Below are positions 8,332 through 16,553 of a stretch of DNA of 64,000 bases, one piece after another; position 1 is the stretch's first letter; every line of letters begins with the position of its first letter. Below the pieces are notes generated by a model that searched no databases, was not told where the DNA came from, and was given only the letters and a program-made list of their open reading frames with translations. A program made the position numbers and the translations under genes. The stretch is from the NCBI GenBank assembly GCA_019114985.1, contig DXEM01000005.1, positions 1 through 64,000 of the forward strand, in the 5' to 3' direction. Origin of the DNA: Candidatus Anaerostipes excrementavium (GTDB taxonomy: Bacteria > Bacillota > Clostridia > Lachnospirales > Lachnospiraceae).

Positions 8332-9178
8332 CATGATCAGAATGGATTTTTACCGAATGATAAAGACAAAAAGTTTTTATATGGTATTGCTGGTATTCCT
8401 TGTGATGACGGCGATCTCAACGGTTCTGTGCAAGACGGAATTAGAGGATGCAAAGATTCAGCAGAGCAATTATGAAAGCACTTTGGAACAAGCAGATACC
8501 CAGACGCAGACGACAAATGTAGGAATCAGCGTGATTCTTCCGACAAAGCCGGGGGAGAAGGCAAGTGTATACGATATGTTCTATGCCAATGTGCAGGGAA
8601 AGGAAGTGGCGTTATTTCTTGTGATTTTTGCGGTGATGTTTTCTTTGGCTGATTTCAAAAGCGGTTTCATTAAAAATATAGGGGGACAGGCGAGGAAACG
8701 GTTTTATCTGATTGCCTCGAAAACCATTGTGCTGACGATGTTTACGGTAATATTGTTTGTATTGTTCCTGTTTTTCCAGGCTCTTTGCAACCAAGTCATC
8801 CTTGGATATTTGAAATGGGGAGATACCGGAGATCTGCTGACTTATTTGGGCACAGAACTTGTTCTTCATGCCGCATTTGCCATTTTTATCATGGCATTAT
8901 CCATCATCATTCAGAGCAATGCGGCAAGTATGATTCTTGCTATCGCGCTGAGCATTGATTTGGCTGTTATTCTGTATTCCATGTTTGATCGTTTCGTACA
9001 GAAATATGCGGATGTGGATTTTCATATCATGGACTATCTGGTTACAGGAAAAATCAGTGCGCTTCCAATGGCGGCACAGACCTCAGATATTCAGTCAGCT
9101 TTGCTTGTATCTGCTGCGTTTATTGTAGGATCTCTGGCAGTTTGCGGAATTGTATTTCAAAAGAGGGATATGAATTAA
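8324..9178 (+). CDS. ABC-2 type membrane permease of the peptide-resistance module
   Basis: A 284-residue integral membrane protein. It has one helix near residues 15-35, an extracytoplasmic loop of about 75 residues, then about five further helices (for example VALFLVIFAVMFSLADF and IVLTMFTVILFVLFLFFQAL). This six-helix layout is that of BcrB-like ABC-2 permeases. It would form the channel for the ATPase encoded just upstream. The ATG at 8324 has GGAGG 8 bases upstream, and its frame ends sharing bases with the kinase start. No sequence feature identifies the substrate. Confidence 0.8.
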   Translation: MLNMIRMDFYRMIKTKSFYMVLLVFLVMTAISTVLCKTELEDAKIQQSNYESTLEQADTQTQTTNVGISVILPTKPGEKASVYDMFYANVQGKEVALFLVIFAVMFSLADFKSGFIKNIGGQARKRFYLIASKTIVLTMFTVILFVLFLFFQALCNQVILGYLKWGDTGDLLTYLGTELVLHAAFAIFIMALSIIIQSNAASMILAIALSIDLAVILYSMFDRFVQKYADVDFHIMDYLVTGKISALPMAAQTSDIQSALLVSAAFIVGSLAVCGIVFQKRDMN

Positions 9179-10083
9179 TGAAAGATAAATGGATCATTCT
9201 ATTCTTAATATTTGTGATTGCGGTCCTCCTGATCGCAATCTATATCTATCAGCGGCAGGTGAAGCTCATCTGCCGCCAGCTTCGGTTTTATCTAAAATAT
9301 GAAAGTAACTTAATGATTGCAAGAGAGATGGATGGGGGAGGCATTAAAGAATTAGTTCAGTGCCTCAATGACATGCTGGAAAAGCATAAGAAAGAGAAAA
9401 GGCGCTATCTGGAGAAAGAACAGATGATTTCAGATATTTATACCAACTTGTCCCATGATATCCGGACGCCGCTTACCTCTCTGGACGGATATTTCCAGCT
9501 TTTGGAACAGTGCGGGGATTCCAAAGAACAAAGCCGTTATGTGGAGATTATCCAGGAGCGGATCGCAAGTCTTAACGATATGCTGGAAGAATTGTTTACT
9601 TATACGAAACTAAAAAATGAGACGTATCAGATGAAAATGGAACGATGTGTTTTGAGCCGGATCCTAAAAGATACGGTATTTTCCTACTATGATGAATGGA
9701 TGAAACGAGGGATCGAACCGGAATTTGATATTACGGAAAGACCACTGGCGATTATGGGGAATGCAGAGGCGTTAAAACGCATGATTCAAAATATTATCAA
9801 GAACGGTTTGGATCACGGAGAAGGACATATGAAGATCAGCTTAAAAAGAGAAGGAGAAGAATGTTTTCTTTGTTTTGAAAATGATGTGCTGTACCCGGAA
9901 AAAATCGAAGAAGAGAGGATTTTCGAGCGGTTTTATAAAGTGGATGAAGCCAGGAGCAAAAACTCGGCCGGGCTGGGATTATCCATTGCCAAAGAGTTTG
10001 TAAAACGGATGGAAGGATCCATTTGTGCAAGAGTCAAAGGGCATGTCTTTCAGATTGAAATCAGATTTCCATTGATTGATTAA
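9178..10083 (+). CDS. Membrane sensor histidine kinase of the first TCS/ABC module
   Basis: A 301-residue kinase with a single clear N-terminal helix (WIILFLIFVIAVLLIAIYIY) and almost no extracytoplasmic domain. Such kinases usually sense through a partner transporter. The HisKA motif NLSHDIRTPLTSLDG lies near residue 85, and the HATPase_c domain carries the N box NIIKNGLDHG and the G2 box SAGLGLSIAKEF. The ATG shares its A with the permease stop (taATG), a tight translational coupling. Its partner regulator is presumably the OmpR-family protein encoded at the start of this module. Confidence 0.88.
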   Translation: MKDKWIILFLIFVIAVLLIAIYIYQRQVKLICRQLRFYLKYESNLMIAREMDGGGIKELVQCLNDMLEKHKKEKRRYLEKEQMISDIYTNLSHDIRTPLTSLDGYFQLLEQCGDSKEQSRYVEIIQERIASLNDMLEELFTYTKLKNETYQMKMERCVLSRILKDTVFSYYDEWMKRGIEPEFDITERPLAIMGNAEALKRMIQNIIKNGLDHGEGHMKISLKREGEECFLCFENDVLYPEKIEEERIFERFYKVDEARSKNSAGLGLSIAKEFVKRMEGSICARVKGHVFQIEIRFPLID

Positions 10084-10125
10084 ACGGTTCTATGGTATGC
10101 TGAAAGGGTAGAAGGAGGACGGAAA

Positions 10126-11148
10126 GTGAGAAAAAAAGCGACATTGGAATTGTGGAAAGAATTATTTGAAAAGGCAAAAGAGATCGAAGAGCTGAAACCA
10201 TGGAACTATTTTTCTGAAGCTAATCTGGTGGCGATTATTTTAGAAGACAGAGAAGAACCGATATTCGTGAGCATCGGCGGAACGGATGGCGGATTCCGTT
10301 CGATCAGCGTTTATCAGGGAATCGATGGATATGGCGATTTTGACATGGTAGCGACGGTCGGACAGTCTTATCTTTCAGAAGAATATGTTCTATTTGAACA
10401 AAATGTTCTGGCGCTCCATTGGGAAAATATGATGAAGGTAGCCCCGGAACAAAGAGAAGTGATCGATCAGTTGGATGTCAAATTTCAGAACCTTGACAGC
10501 TGGATGGAATTTATCTCTTATGAGAAACGGTTGTGGCCGCACCTCCCGGATCGGGAAGAAGTACAATTATTAATTGAAGTCTATAAGAATCTGATCATGG
10601 TAATTCGCGCAGTAAGAGACGGGGAGATAGAGATTCATGCAGAGCGGGGAGATTGTGTTTACCGTGTATATAACAAAGAAACATGGCGCTGGAATATGTT
10701 TCTGGACGCTGCGCCGGACCTTGAGAAGCAATTCCCGGCAGTGGAACTTAACGATGAAGGTCTGAAGAAAGAGCTGCAGGGAAAAACGCAAAATGATGCG
10801 GAGATTGTCCTTGATTTTTGTTACGCAGGTTTTCCTGCAAAAGATGAGATTTCTGATTTGCTGATCCATCCGCTTTTATTTCTTGCGGTGGATGAAGGCA
10901 GCAGCCAGATCCTAGATGCCTATTTCCTGTCCATGCAGGACAATGAGATCGATGCAGCGCTGAACTTTTTCATTTCTTACGTTCAGCGTCATGGCAGAAT
11001 GAAGAAGATTAAGGCACGAAACCCTTGGATCTTTGGCGCATTGACAGATATATGCAGTCTTTGCCGGATAGAACTTGTTCATGATCCGTTGGAAGAGGCA
11101 GAAGCAATCGAGCAGCAGATCAAGAAACAAGCAGAGGAAGCTTTGTAA
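10126..11148 (+). CDS. Hypothetical protein, possibly DUF7309/DUF6930-type
   Basis: A 340-residue soluble protein with a GTG start behind a GAAGGAGGACG site. No signal peptide, membrane segment or metal motif is visible. The N-terminal third (to about residue 105) is predicted alpha/beta, with PIFVSIGGTDGGFRSISVYQG. A middle region has charged helices, and the C-terminal part is acidic and helical. The overall pattern recalls uncharacterised Firmicutes proteins carrying DUF7309 and DUF6930 domains, but I cannot confirm this by eye. It lies 42 bases after the kinase gene and upstream of the his promoter, so it may be the last gene of the preceding unit. No function is proposed. Confidence 0.7.
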   Translation: MRKKATLELWKELFEKAKEIEELKPWNYFSEANLVAIILEDREEPIFVSIGGTDGGFRSISVYQGIDGYGDFDMVATVGQSYLSEEYVLFEQNVLALHWENMMKVAPEQREVIDQLDVKFQNLDSWMEFISYEKRLWPHLPDREEVQLLIEVYKNLIMVIRAVRDGEIEIHAERGDCVYRVYNKETWRWNMFLDAAPDLEKQFPAVELNDEGLKKELQGKTQNDAEIVLDFCYAGFPAKDEISDLLIHPLLFLAVDEGSSQILDAYFLSMQDNEIDAALNFFISYVQRHGRMKKIKARNPWIFGALTDICSLCRIELVHDPLEEAEAIEQQIKKQAEEAL

Positions 11149-11169
11149 AGAATCAGATTTGGATATAGG

Positions 11170-11211
11170 TTGACAAAACACTCTGGTATTGATAGAATAC
11201 TAGAGTGTTTT
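11170..11211 (+). promoter_or_regulatory. his operon promoter embedded in a palindromic operator
   Basis: TTGACA (11170-11175) and TAGAAT (11193-11198) are spaced 17 bases, a near-consensus sigma-A promoter. AAAACACTCTGGTATT (11175-11190) is matched by an inverted copy at 11196-11211 with one mismatch and a 5-base gap. The palindrome therefore covers the spacer, the -10 box and the start point. Such placement is typical of a repressor site. The ACTAG-containing half-site recalls TrpR-family operators, for which a histidine-responsive YerC/HisR-like member is known in Firmicutes; that assignment is inference. A second small hairpin (CGAATTA at 11221-11227 with TAATTCG at 11234-11240) lies in the leader. 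Confidence 0.75.
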
Positions 11212-11264
11212 ACGTGCTAGCGAATTAGCGCTTTAATTCGATGAAGTGACAAGGAGTAGAGAAA

Positions 11265-12446
11265 ATGAATAAAAAAAGAGTCCACACACCGGAAGGTGTG
11301 AGAGATGTTTATGGGATAGAATACAGACGGCGGAGCAAATTAAAAGAGAAGCTGAAAGACGTTTTTGCAAGTTATGGATATGAAGGAATTCGTACTCCAG
11401 GATTTGAATTTTTTGATGTATTCAACAGTGAGAAGGGTACCGTTTCATCCAGAGATATGTTCAAATTTTTTGACAGGGAAGGGAACACGCTGGTTTTAAG
11501 ACCGGATGTGACGCCTTCCATCGCAAGATGTGTAGCAAAATATTTCAGCGAGGAAAAAGCAGGAATCCGTCTTTGCTATGCCGGAAATGTGTATCTGAAT
11601 AATTCCAGTTATCAGCTGAAACTGAAAGAAACTTGTCAGCTTGGCGCAGAGCTGATTAATGACGACTCCGTTCAGGCAGACAGTGAAGTCATTGCGATGG
11701 CAGTGGACTGTTTTCTGGCAGCAGGGCTTCGGGATTTTCGAATTTCCATCGGAGAAGTAGAATTTTTCCAGGGATTGACCGAATCTATCAAAGACCAGGA
11801 AGTTAAAATGGAACTGAGGGAGTTTATTTTAAATAAAAATTATTTTGGCCTGATGGAATATATAGAGAATCTGGAAATCCCTGATCGGGTCAAACAGGTA
11901 TTTTTGCGGTTTGGGGAACTCAATGGAGATGTATCGATCCTGGATCAGGCAGAAGAGATGGTAGAAAACGAGGTTTCCAAGAAAGCGCTCGCCAGACTTC
12001 GGAAAGTCTATGAGATCCTGAAGCTTTACGGCAAAGAAAAATACATAGGTTTTGATCTTGGAATGTTAAATAAGCATAATTATTACACCGGAATCATTTT
12101 TAAAGGATATACTTATGGAACTGGGGACGCCGTGTTAAAAGGCGGACGATATGATAACTTGATCGAACAGTTCGGAAAGAAAGCTCCTTCTGTCGGATTT
12201 ACGATCGTGTTGGATGAGATAATGACAGCTCTTCAGAGACAGGGAATCGCAATGGAAGCGGAATCCGTACATACAATGATCATCTACCGAGAAGAGTTTA
12301 TGGCGGATGCGATCATGAAAGCCAATGAACTGCGCCGCCAGGGCCGAAGTGTGATTTTAGAGCGGCAAAGTGCTTCTCGTGGAAAAGAAGACTACGAGAA
12401 GTTCGGAGAAGAACATCATCTGGGTGAAATTTTGTATTTTGTATAG
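11265..12446 (+). CDS. hisZ: HisZ, ATP phosphoribosyltransferase regulatory subunit
   Basis: A 393-residue histidyl-tRNA synthetase-like protein without the anticodon-binding function. It pairs with the short form of HisG to make the hetero-octameric enzyme of the first step of histidine biosynthesis and carries the allosteric response to histidine. Class II synthetase-like motifs are present: RTPGFEFFDVF near residue 45, LRPDVTPSIAR (motif 2) near 77, and KGGRYDNLIEQFG toward residue 290. It is first in the his operon, with AAGGAG upstream of the ATG. A short-form hisG follows after 18 bases, which is exactly what HisZ requires. Confidence 0.95.
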   Translation: MNKKRVHTPEGVRDVYGIEYRRRSKLKEKLKDVFASYGYEGIRTPGFEFFDVFNSEKGTVSSRDMFKFFDREGNTLVLRPDVTPSIARCVAKYFSEEKAGIRLCYAGNVYLNNSSYQLKLKETCQLGAELINDDSVQADSEVIAMAVDCFLAAGLRDFRISIGEVEFFQGLTESIKDQEVKMELREFILNKNYFGLMEYIENLEIPDRVKQVFLRFGELNGDVSILDQAEEMVENEVSKKALARLRKVYEILKLYGKEKYIGFDLGMLNKHNYYTGIIFKGYTYGTGDAVLKGGRYDNLIEQFGKKAPSVGFTIVLDEIMTALQRQGIAMEAESVHTMIIYREEFMADAIMKANELRRQGRSVILERQSASRGKEDYEKFGEEHHLGEILYFV

Positions 12447-12464
12447 GAAAGGGAAGATAAGAAC

Positions 12465-13115
12465 ATGAGATATATAACATTTGCGCTGGCGAAAGGCCGG
12501 CTGGCTAAGAAAACCTTGTCTTTGCTGGAACAGATCGGCATTACATGTGAAGAAATGAAGGACGAAAAGACGAGAAAACTGATCTTTGTCAATGAAGATT
12601 TGAAATTAAAATTTTTCCTGTCAAAAGCCAGCGATGTTCCGACCTATGTAGAATACGGAGCAGCGGACATCGGAGTGGTAGGAAAAGATACGATCCTGGA
12701 AGAGGGAAGGAATCTTTACGAAGTATTAGATCTGAAGTTTGGAGCCTGCAGAATGTGTGTATGCGGTCCAAAAGAAGCAAAACAATATTTGTCAGGGAAT
12801 GAAATCATTCGAGTAGCTTCCAAATACCCGCATATCGCAAAAGAATATTTTAACAATCAGAAATTACAGACCGTGGAGATTGTGAAACTGAACGGATCTG
12901 TGGAGCTTGCTCCGATTGTTGGATTATCCGAAGTGATTGTCGATATTGTGGAGACTGGAACAACTTTAAAGGAGAACGGATTGGAAGTTCTGGAAGAGAT
13001 TTGTCCGTTGTCAGCCAGAATGGTCGTCAATCAGGTCAGCCAGAAGATGGAACAGGAACGAATCAGTAAGATTGTAGTTGCACTAAAGAAATTATTGGAC
13101 GAAAAAGAGAAATAG
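12465..13115 (+). CDS. hisG: HisG, ATP phosphoribosyltransferase catalytic subunit (short form)
   Basis: Condenses ATP with PRPP to phosphoribosyl-ATP, committing carbon to histidine. The product is 216 residues, the short form that lacks the C-terminal regulatory domain and depends on HisZ. Recognisable segments are [11 protein letters not shown] at the N-terminus, [12 protein letters not shown] near residue 65, and the PRPP-binding loop [15 protein letters not shown] near residue 160. It lies between hisZ and hisD, with short gaps of 18 and 11 bases. Confidence 0.96.
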   Translation: MRYITFALAKGRLAKKTLSLLEQIGITCEEMKDEKTRKLIFVNEDLKLKFFLSKASDVPTYVEYGAADIGVVGKDTILEEGRNLYEVLDLKFGACRMCVCGPKEAKQYLSGNEIIRVASKYPHIAKEYFNNQKLQTVEIVKLNGSVELAPIVGLSEVIVDIVETGTTLKENGLEVLEEICPLSARMVVNQVSQKMEQERISKIVVALKKLLDEKEK

Positions 13116-13126
13116 AGGTATCAGCG

Positions 13127-14428
13127 ATGAGAGTTGTGAAAGTAAATGAAGACGCGATTGAAAATATTTTATCGGATCTGTTAAAGCGCAGCCCGAACCA
13201 CTATGATGAGTACCAGCAGTCTGTTGATGAGATTGTCGAGAATGTGAAAAAGAATGGAGATCAGGCTGTTTTTGATTATACAGAGCGTTTTGACGGAGCC
13301 AAGATTGACAAAGATAATATTTTGGTAACAGAAGAAGAGATTCAGGAAGCCTATGAACAGGTGGATGACGCATTGATTGAAGTCATTCGAAAAGCCATCA
13401 GGAATATCCGTGACTATCACGCAAAACAGCGTCAGAACAGCTGGTTTGAGTCAAGAGAAGACGGCGTTATGCTGGGACAGAAGATTATGCCGATGGAAAG
13501 CTGCGGCGTTTATGTTCCGGGCGGAAAGGCAGTTTACCCATCTTCTGTTCTCATGAATATTATCCCGGCACATGTGGCAGGAGTGAAAAACATTATCATG
13601 ACAACACCTCCCGGAAAAGATGGGAAGGTAACACCAAATACATTAGTCGCAGCAAAGGAAGCCGGAGCGGATAAGATTTATAAAGTAGGAGGAGCCCAGG
13701 CAATCGCTGCTTTGGCCTTTGGTACGGAATCCATTCCAAAAGTAGATAAAATTGTCGGACCCGGAAATATTTTTGTGGCTTTGGCAAAGAAGGCAGTTTA
13801 CGGCAATGTAAGCATTGATTCCATCGCCGGGCCAAGTGAGATTTTGGTTTTAGCAGATGAAACTGCTAATCCGCGCTATGTGGCTGCGGATTTATTGTCA
13901 CAGGCAGAGCATGATGAGATGGCAAGTGCGATTCTTGTAACCACAAGTGAAACACTGGCAGAGCAGGTAACAAAAGAGATCGATGGATTCTTAAAACAGC
14001 TTTCCAGAAAAGAGATTATGGAGAAATCTCTGGAAGCTTTTGGATACATTTTAATTGCCAAAGATATGAAAGAAGCTGTTGATGTAGCCAATGCGGTTGC
14101 ATCAGAGCATTTGGAGATCATGACAGCGAATCCGTTTGATGTGATGACCAGGATCAAAAACGCAGGTGCAATCTTTATCGGAGCTTACAGCTGTGAGCCT
14201 TTGGGAGATTATTTTGCCGGACCGAACCATGTCCTGCCGACCAATGGAACTGCCAAATTCTTCTCACCTTTGAGTGTCGATGATTTTATCAAAAAATCCA
14301 GCATTGTATACTATTCCAGAGAAGCCTTGGAACCGGTACACAAAGATATCGAGTTCTTTGCAAACCAGGAAGAATTGACAGCACATGCAAACTCCATGAA
14401 AGTACGATTTGAGGAAAAGGAAGGGTGA
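13127..14428 (+). CDS. hisD: HisD, histidinol dehydrogenase
   Basis: Catalyses the last two oxidations of L-histidinol to L-histidine with NAD+. The length of 433 residues is normal. Conserved blocks include the PGGKAVYPSSVLMN segment near residue 127, GGAQAIAALAFGT near 188, GPGNIFVALAKK near 205, and SQAEHDEMA near 260, which supplies a zinc ligand and active-site residues. NHVLPTNGTAKFFSPLSV near residue 368 supplies the C-terminal active-site region. hisB begins 4 bases after the stop. Confidence 0.97.
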   Translation: MRVVKVNEDAIENILSDLLKRSPNHYDEYQQSVDEIVENVKKNGDQAVFDYTERFDGAKIDKDNILVTEEEIQEAYEQVDDALIEVIRKAIRNIRDYHAKQRQNSWFESREDGVMLGQKIMPMESCGVYVPGGKAVYPSSVLMNIIPAHVAGVKNIIMTTPPGKDGKVTPNTLVAAKEAGADKIYKVGGAQAIAALAFGTESIPKVDKIVGPGNIFVALAKKAVYGNVSIDSIAGPSEILVLADETANPRYVAADLLSQAEHDEMASAILVTTSETLAEQVTKEIDGFLKQLSRKEIMEKSLEAFGYILIAKDMKEAVDVANAVASEHLEIMTANPFDVMTRIKNAGAIFIGAYSCEPLGDYFAGPNHVLPTNGTAKFFSPLSVDDFIKKSSIVYYSREALEPVHKDIEFFANQEELTAHANSMKVRFEEKEG

Positions 14429-14432
14429 TAGA

Positions 14433-15020
14433 ATGGCCAGATGCGCATTTGTAGAAAGAAATACAAGTGAGACGAAGATTAAGATGTCCCTAAACCTGGA
14501 TGGAAGCGGAAAAGCGAAGATTCATACAGGGATCGGATTTTTTGATCACATGCTCAACAGCTTTGCCAGACATGGATTTTTTGATCTGGAGGTAGAGGTA
14601 GAAGGAGATCTTTGGGTAGACTGCCATCATACGATTGAAGATGTAGGAATCGTATTAGGAGAGGCAATCCGGCAGGCAGTCGGCGATAAGAAAGGCATCA
14701 AACGATATGGATCCTTCCTGCTGCCAATGGACGAGACTTTGGTCCTTTGTGCCATTGATTTATCCGGAAGACCGTATTTTGTCATGGATTGTGATTTCAC
14801 AATGGAACGAGTAGGAGAGTTTGATACAGAGATGGTAAAAGAATTTTTTTATGCGGTCTCCTACAGCAGTGCGATGAATCTGCATTTGAAGAAAGTACAC
14901 GGAGAAAACAATCATCATATTATTGAGGCAGCATTCAAAGCTTTTGCGAAGGCTTTGGACGAGGCGACAGGAATGGATCCGAGAATTACGGATGTGCTGT
15001 CTACGAAAGGAGCATTATAG
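14433..15020 (+). CDS. hisB: HisB, imidazoleglycerol-phosphate dehydratase
   Basis: Manganese-dependent dehydration of imidazoleglycerol phosphate to imidazoleacetol phosphate. The 195-residue monofunctional form is used, with no phosphatase domain. The duplicated metal-binding motifs are FFDHMLNSFARHG with DCHHTIEDVGI in the first half and HGENNHHIIEAAFKA in the second. The ATG at 14433 (MARCAFVERNTSETKI) matches the family N-terminus; a longer in-frame start at 14409 overlaps hisD. The stop is immediately followed by the ATG of the next his gene. Confidence 0.96.
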   Translation: MARCAFVERNTSETKIKMSLNLDGSGKAKIHTGIGFFDHMLNSFARHGFFDLEVEVEGDLWVDCHHTIEDVGIVLGEAIRQAVGDKKGIKRYGSFLLPMDETLVLCAIDLSGRPYFVMDCDFTMERVGEFDTEMVKEFFYAVSYSSAMNLHLKKVHGENNHHIIEAAFKAFAKALDEATGMDPRITDVLSTKGAL

Positions 15021-16256
15021 ATGAGCAAAATTACATTGATTCCATGTGTGGATCCAAAAGATCCTGTGGGGTCTGCCAGAAAATATAATCACACAGGTGC
15101 GGATGTGATTGCATACTATGAAGAGAAGGCATCTGTCGATACGGTGAAAGCAATCAAAGAAGTGATTGACGTACCTCTTTATGTCGGCGGTGGAATCCGA
15201 GATCTGGAAGATGTGAAAAAAGTGCTTTATGCCGGAGCGGATAAAGTATGTTTAGGAGCCAGCGTGCTGGAAGATAAGGACATTGTCAAGAAAGCATCAG
15301 ACCGCTTTGGAAAAGGGCAGGTCATGGTATCTATGGATTTAGAAAAGCTGGAAGATCCGGCGGCTTTCGCAAAAGAAATGCAGCGTTTAGGGGCGGGAGA
15401 ATTGTTACTTTTGGCTGCAGATGGGTATGATAAAAAAATGGAAGCGGTGAATGCCGTAAAGAGTCAGACCGATCTTCCGATTGTAATCAGTGTTCCATCT
15501 GTGGAGGATGTGACAGCGGCAGCAGGTGAAATCTGTGCAGAATCTGTGGCAATCCATGATGCAGGTGATTTTTCTGTTCTGGATCTTAAGAAAGAATGTA
15601 AGAACAAAGGCCTGGATGTCTGCCTGATGGAAAGTCCGATTCCGTTTGAGAAATTTAAATTAAACAGCGACGGACTTCTTCCGGTCGTAACTCAGGACTA
15701 TAAAACAAACGAGGTATTGATGGTCGCTTACATGACGAAAGAAGCCTTTGAACAGACGGTAGAGACCGGCATTATGACTTATTACAGCAGAAGCCGTCAG
15801 GAACTGTGGATCAAGGGAGAGACTTCCGGTCATTATCAATATGTAAAGTCGCTTGCCATTGATTGTGACAAAGATACGCTGCTTGCAAAGGTTCGGCAGG
15901 TCGGAAACGCATGCCATACCGGTCATTATTCCTGTTTCTTTACGGATCTTGTAAAGAAAGAGTATCGGGAGGACGATCCGATGCATGTATTCGAGGATGT
16001 CTATGGAGTCATCATGGATCGAAAAGAACATCCAAAAGAAGGATCTTACACTAATTATCTGTTTGAGAAAGGAATTGATAAGATCCTGAAAAAAGTGGGT
16101 GAAGAATGTACCGAGATTGTCATAGCGGCAAAAAATCCGGATCCGGAGGAGATGAAATACGAGATTTCCGACTTCCTGTATCACCTGATGGTGCTGATGG
16201 CTCAGCGGGGAATGACGTGGGATGAGATTACAAGAGAACTTATGGAAAGAAAATAA
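15021..16256 (+). CDS. hisI: HisIE with an N-terminal degenerate HisF-like domain
   Basis: A 411-residue three-part protein. Residues 1 to about 205 align with the HisA/HisF half-barrel family ([41 protein letters not shown]). Residues about 210-320 form HisI, phosphoribosyl-AMP cyclohydrolase, with the zinc motif CHTGHYSCF and the conserved [18 protein letters not shown]. Residues about 325-411 form HisE, phosphoribosyl-ATP pyrophosphatase ([22 protein letters not shown]). The two C-terminal activities perform steps 2 and 3 of the pathway. The HisF-like part keeps Asp residues equivalent to the catalytic pair (in PCVD and VSMD) but lacks the loop after the first strand and the usual phosphate-binding DGT and SGG loops. 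It is probably not an active cyclase. No separate hisA, hisF, hisH or hisC is present in this operon. Confidence 0.92.
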   Translation: MSKITLIPCVDPKDPVGSARKYNHTGADVIAYYEEKASVDTVKAIKEVIDVPLYVGGGIRDLEDVKKVLYAGADKVCLGASVLEDKDIVKKASDRFGKGQVMVSMDLEKLEDPAAFAKEMQRLGAGELLLLAADGYDKKMEAVNAVKSQTDLPIVISVPSVEDVTAAAGEICAESVAIHDAGDFSVLDLKKECKNKGLDVCLMESPIPFEKFKLNSDGLLPVVTQDYKTNEVLMVAYMTKEAFEQTVETGIMTYYSRSRQELWIKGETSGHYQYVKSLAIDCDKDTLLAKVRQVGNACHTGHYSCFFTDLVKKEYREDDPMHVFEDVYGVIMDRKEHPKEGSYTNYLFEKGIDKILKKVGEECTEIVIAAKNPDPEEMKYEISDFLYHLMVLMAQRGMTWDEITRELMERK

Positions 16257-16285
16257 TTGTCTTTCTCGCGTCGATTTGATATAAT
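16257..16285 (+). promoter_or_regulatory. Promoter upstream of the 40-residue ORF and alaS
   Basis: TTGTCT (16257-16262), a 17-base spacer and a perfect TATAAT (16280-16285). It begins directly after the hisIE stop codon. Confidence 0.65.
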
Positions 16286-16312
16286 CGTTTCTATAGGACA
16301 AGGAGGCGTGAT

Positions 16313-16435
16313 ATGACTGCATTTTTATCAGAATTAGTCTCATATGCAATCAAGTTTATTTTTCTTCTGGCAGTGTCTGTGGGCGGAGTGTTCGCCGGCC
16401 GGCGTTTGTCTTTAAGGAAGAAGAATAAGAAATAG
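16313..16435 (+). CDS. Small membrane protein of 40 residues
   Basis: A short ORF with ATG at 16313, preceded by AAGGAGG at a good distance and by its own promoter. The product has one hydrophobic helix (about residues 10-30, including AIKFIFLLAVSVGGVFAG) and a strongly basic tail, RRLSLRKKNKK, giving a one-helix protein with a cytoplasmic positive C-terminus. It lies between the his operon and alaS. No homologue of known function is recognised. The strong promoter and ribosome binding site make it more likely real than chance. Confidence 0.65.
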   Translation: MTAFLSELVSYAIKFIFLLAVSVGGVFAGRRLSLRKKNKK

Positions 16436-16461
16436 CCGAAGCGATATGAAAGAAGACCTTT

Positions 16462-16497
16462 TTACAAGACAGGAGATATGATTTTCCTGTCTTGTAA
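16462..16497 (+). terminator. Strong hairpin between the small ORF and alaS
   Basis: TTACAAGACAGGA (16462-16474) pairs perfectly with 16485-16497 (13 base pairs, loop of 10). It is followed by CATGCGG and only then by a TTTTCTTTT stretch, so it is not a textbook intrinsic terminator. It could be a processing or attenuation hairpin in the alaS leader. No T-box sequence (AGGGTGG-type) is present. Confidence 0.5.
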
Positions 16498-16553
16498 CAT
16501 GCGGTTTTCTTTTGTCTTATAGAAGAATCGAATTACATTAGGAGGATGAAAAA

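Noticed and set aside
15660-16349. A 229-codon open frame on the minus strand across hisIE
   Set aside because: It is fully antisense to well-conserved HisI and HisE domains, has no family pattern and no ribosome binding site.
16436-16553. T-box riboswitch before alaS
   Set aside because: No AGGGTGG-type T-box sequence and no specifier-loop architecture; only a simple hairpin is present.
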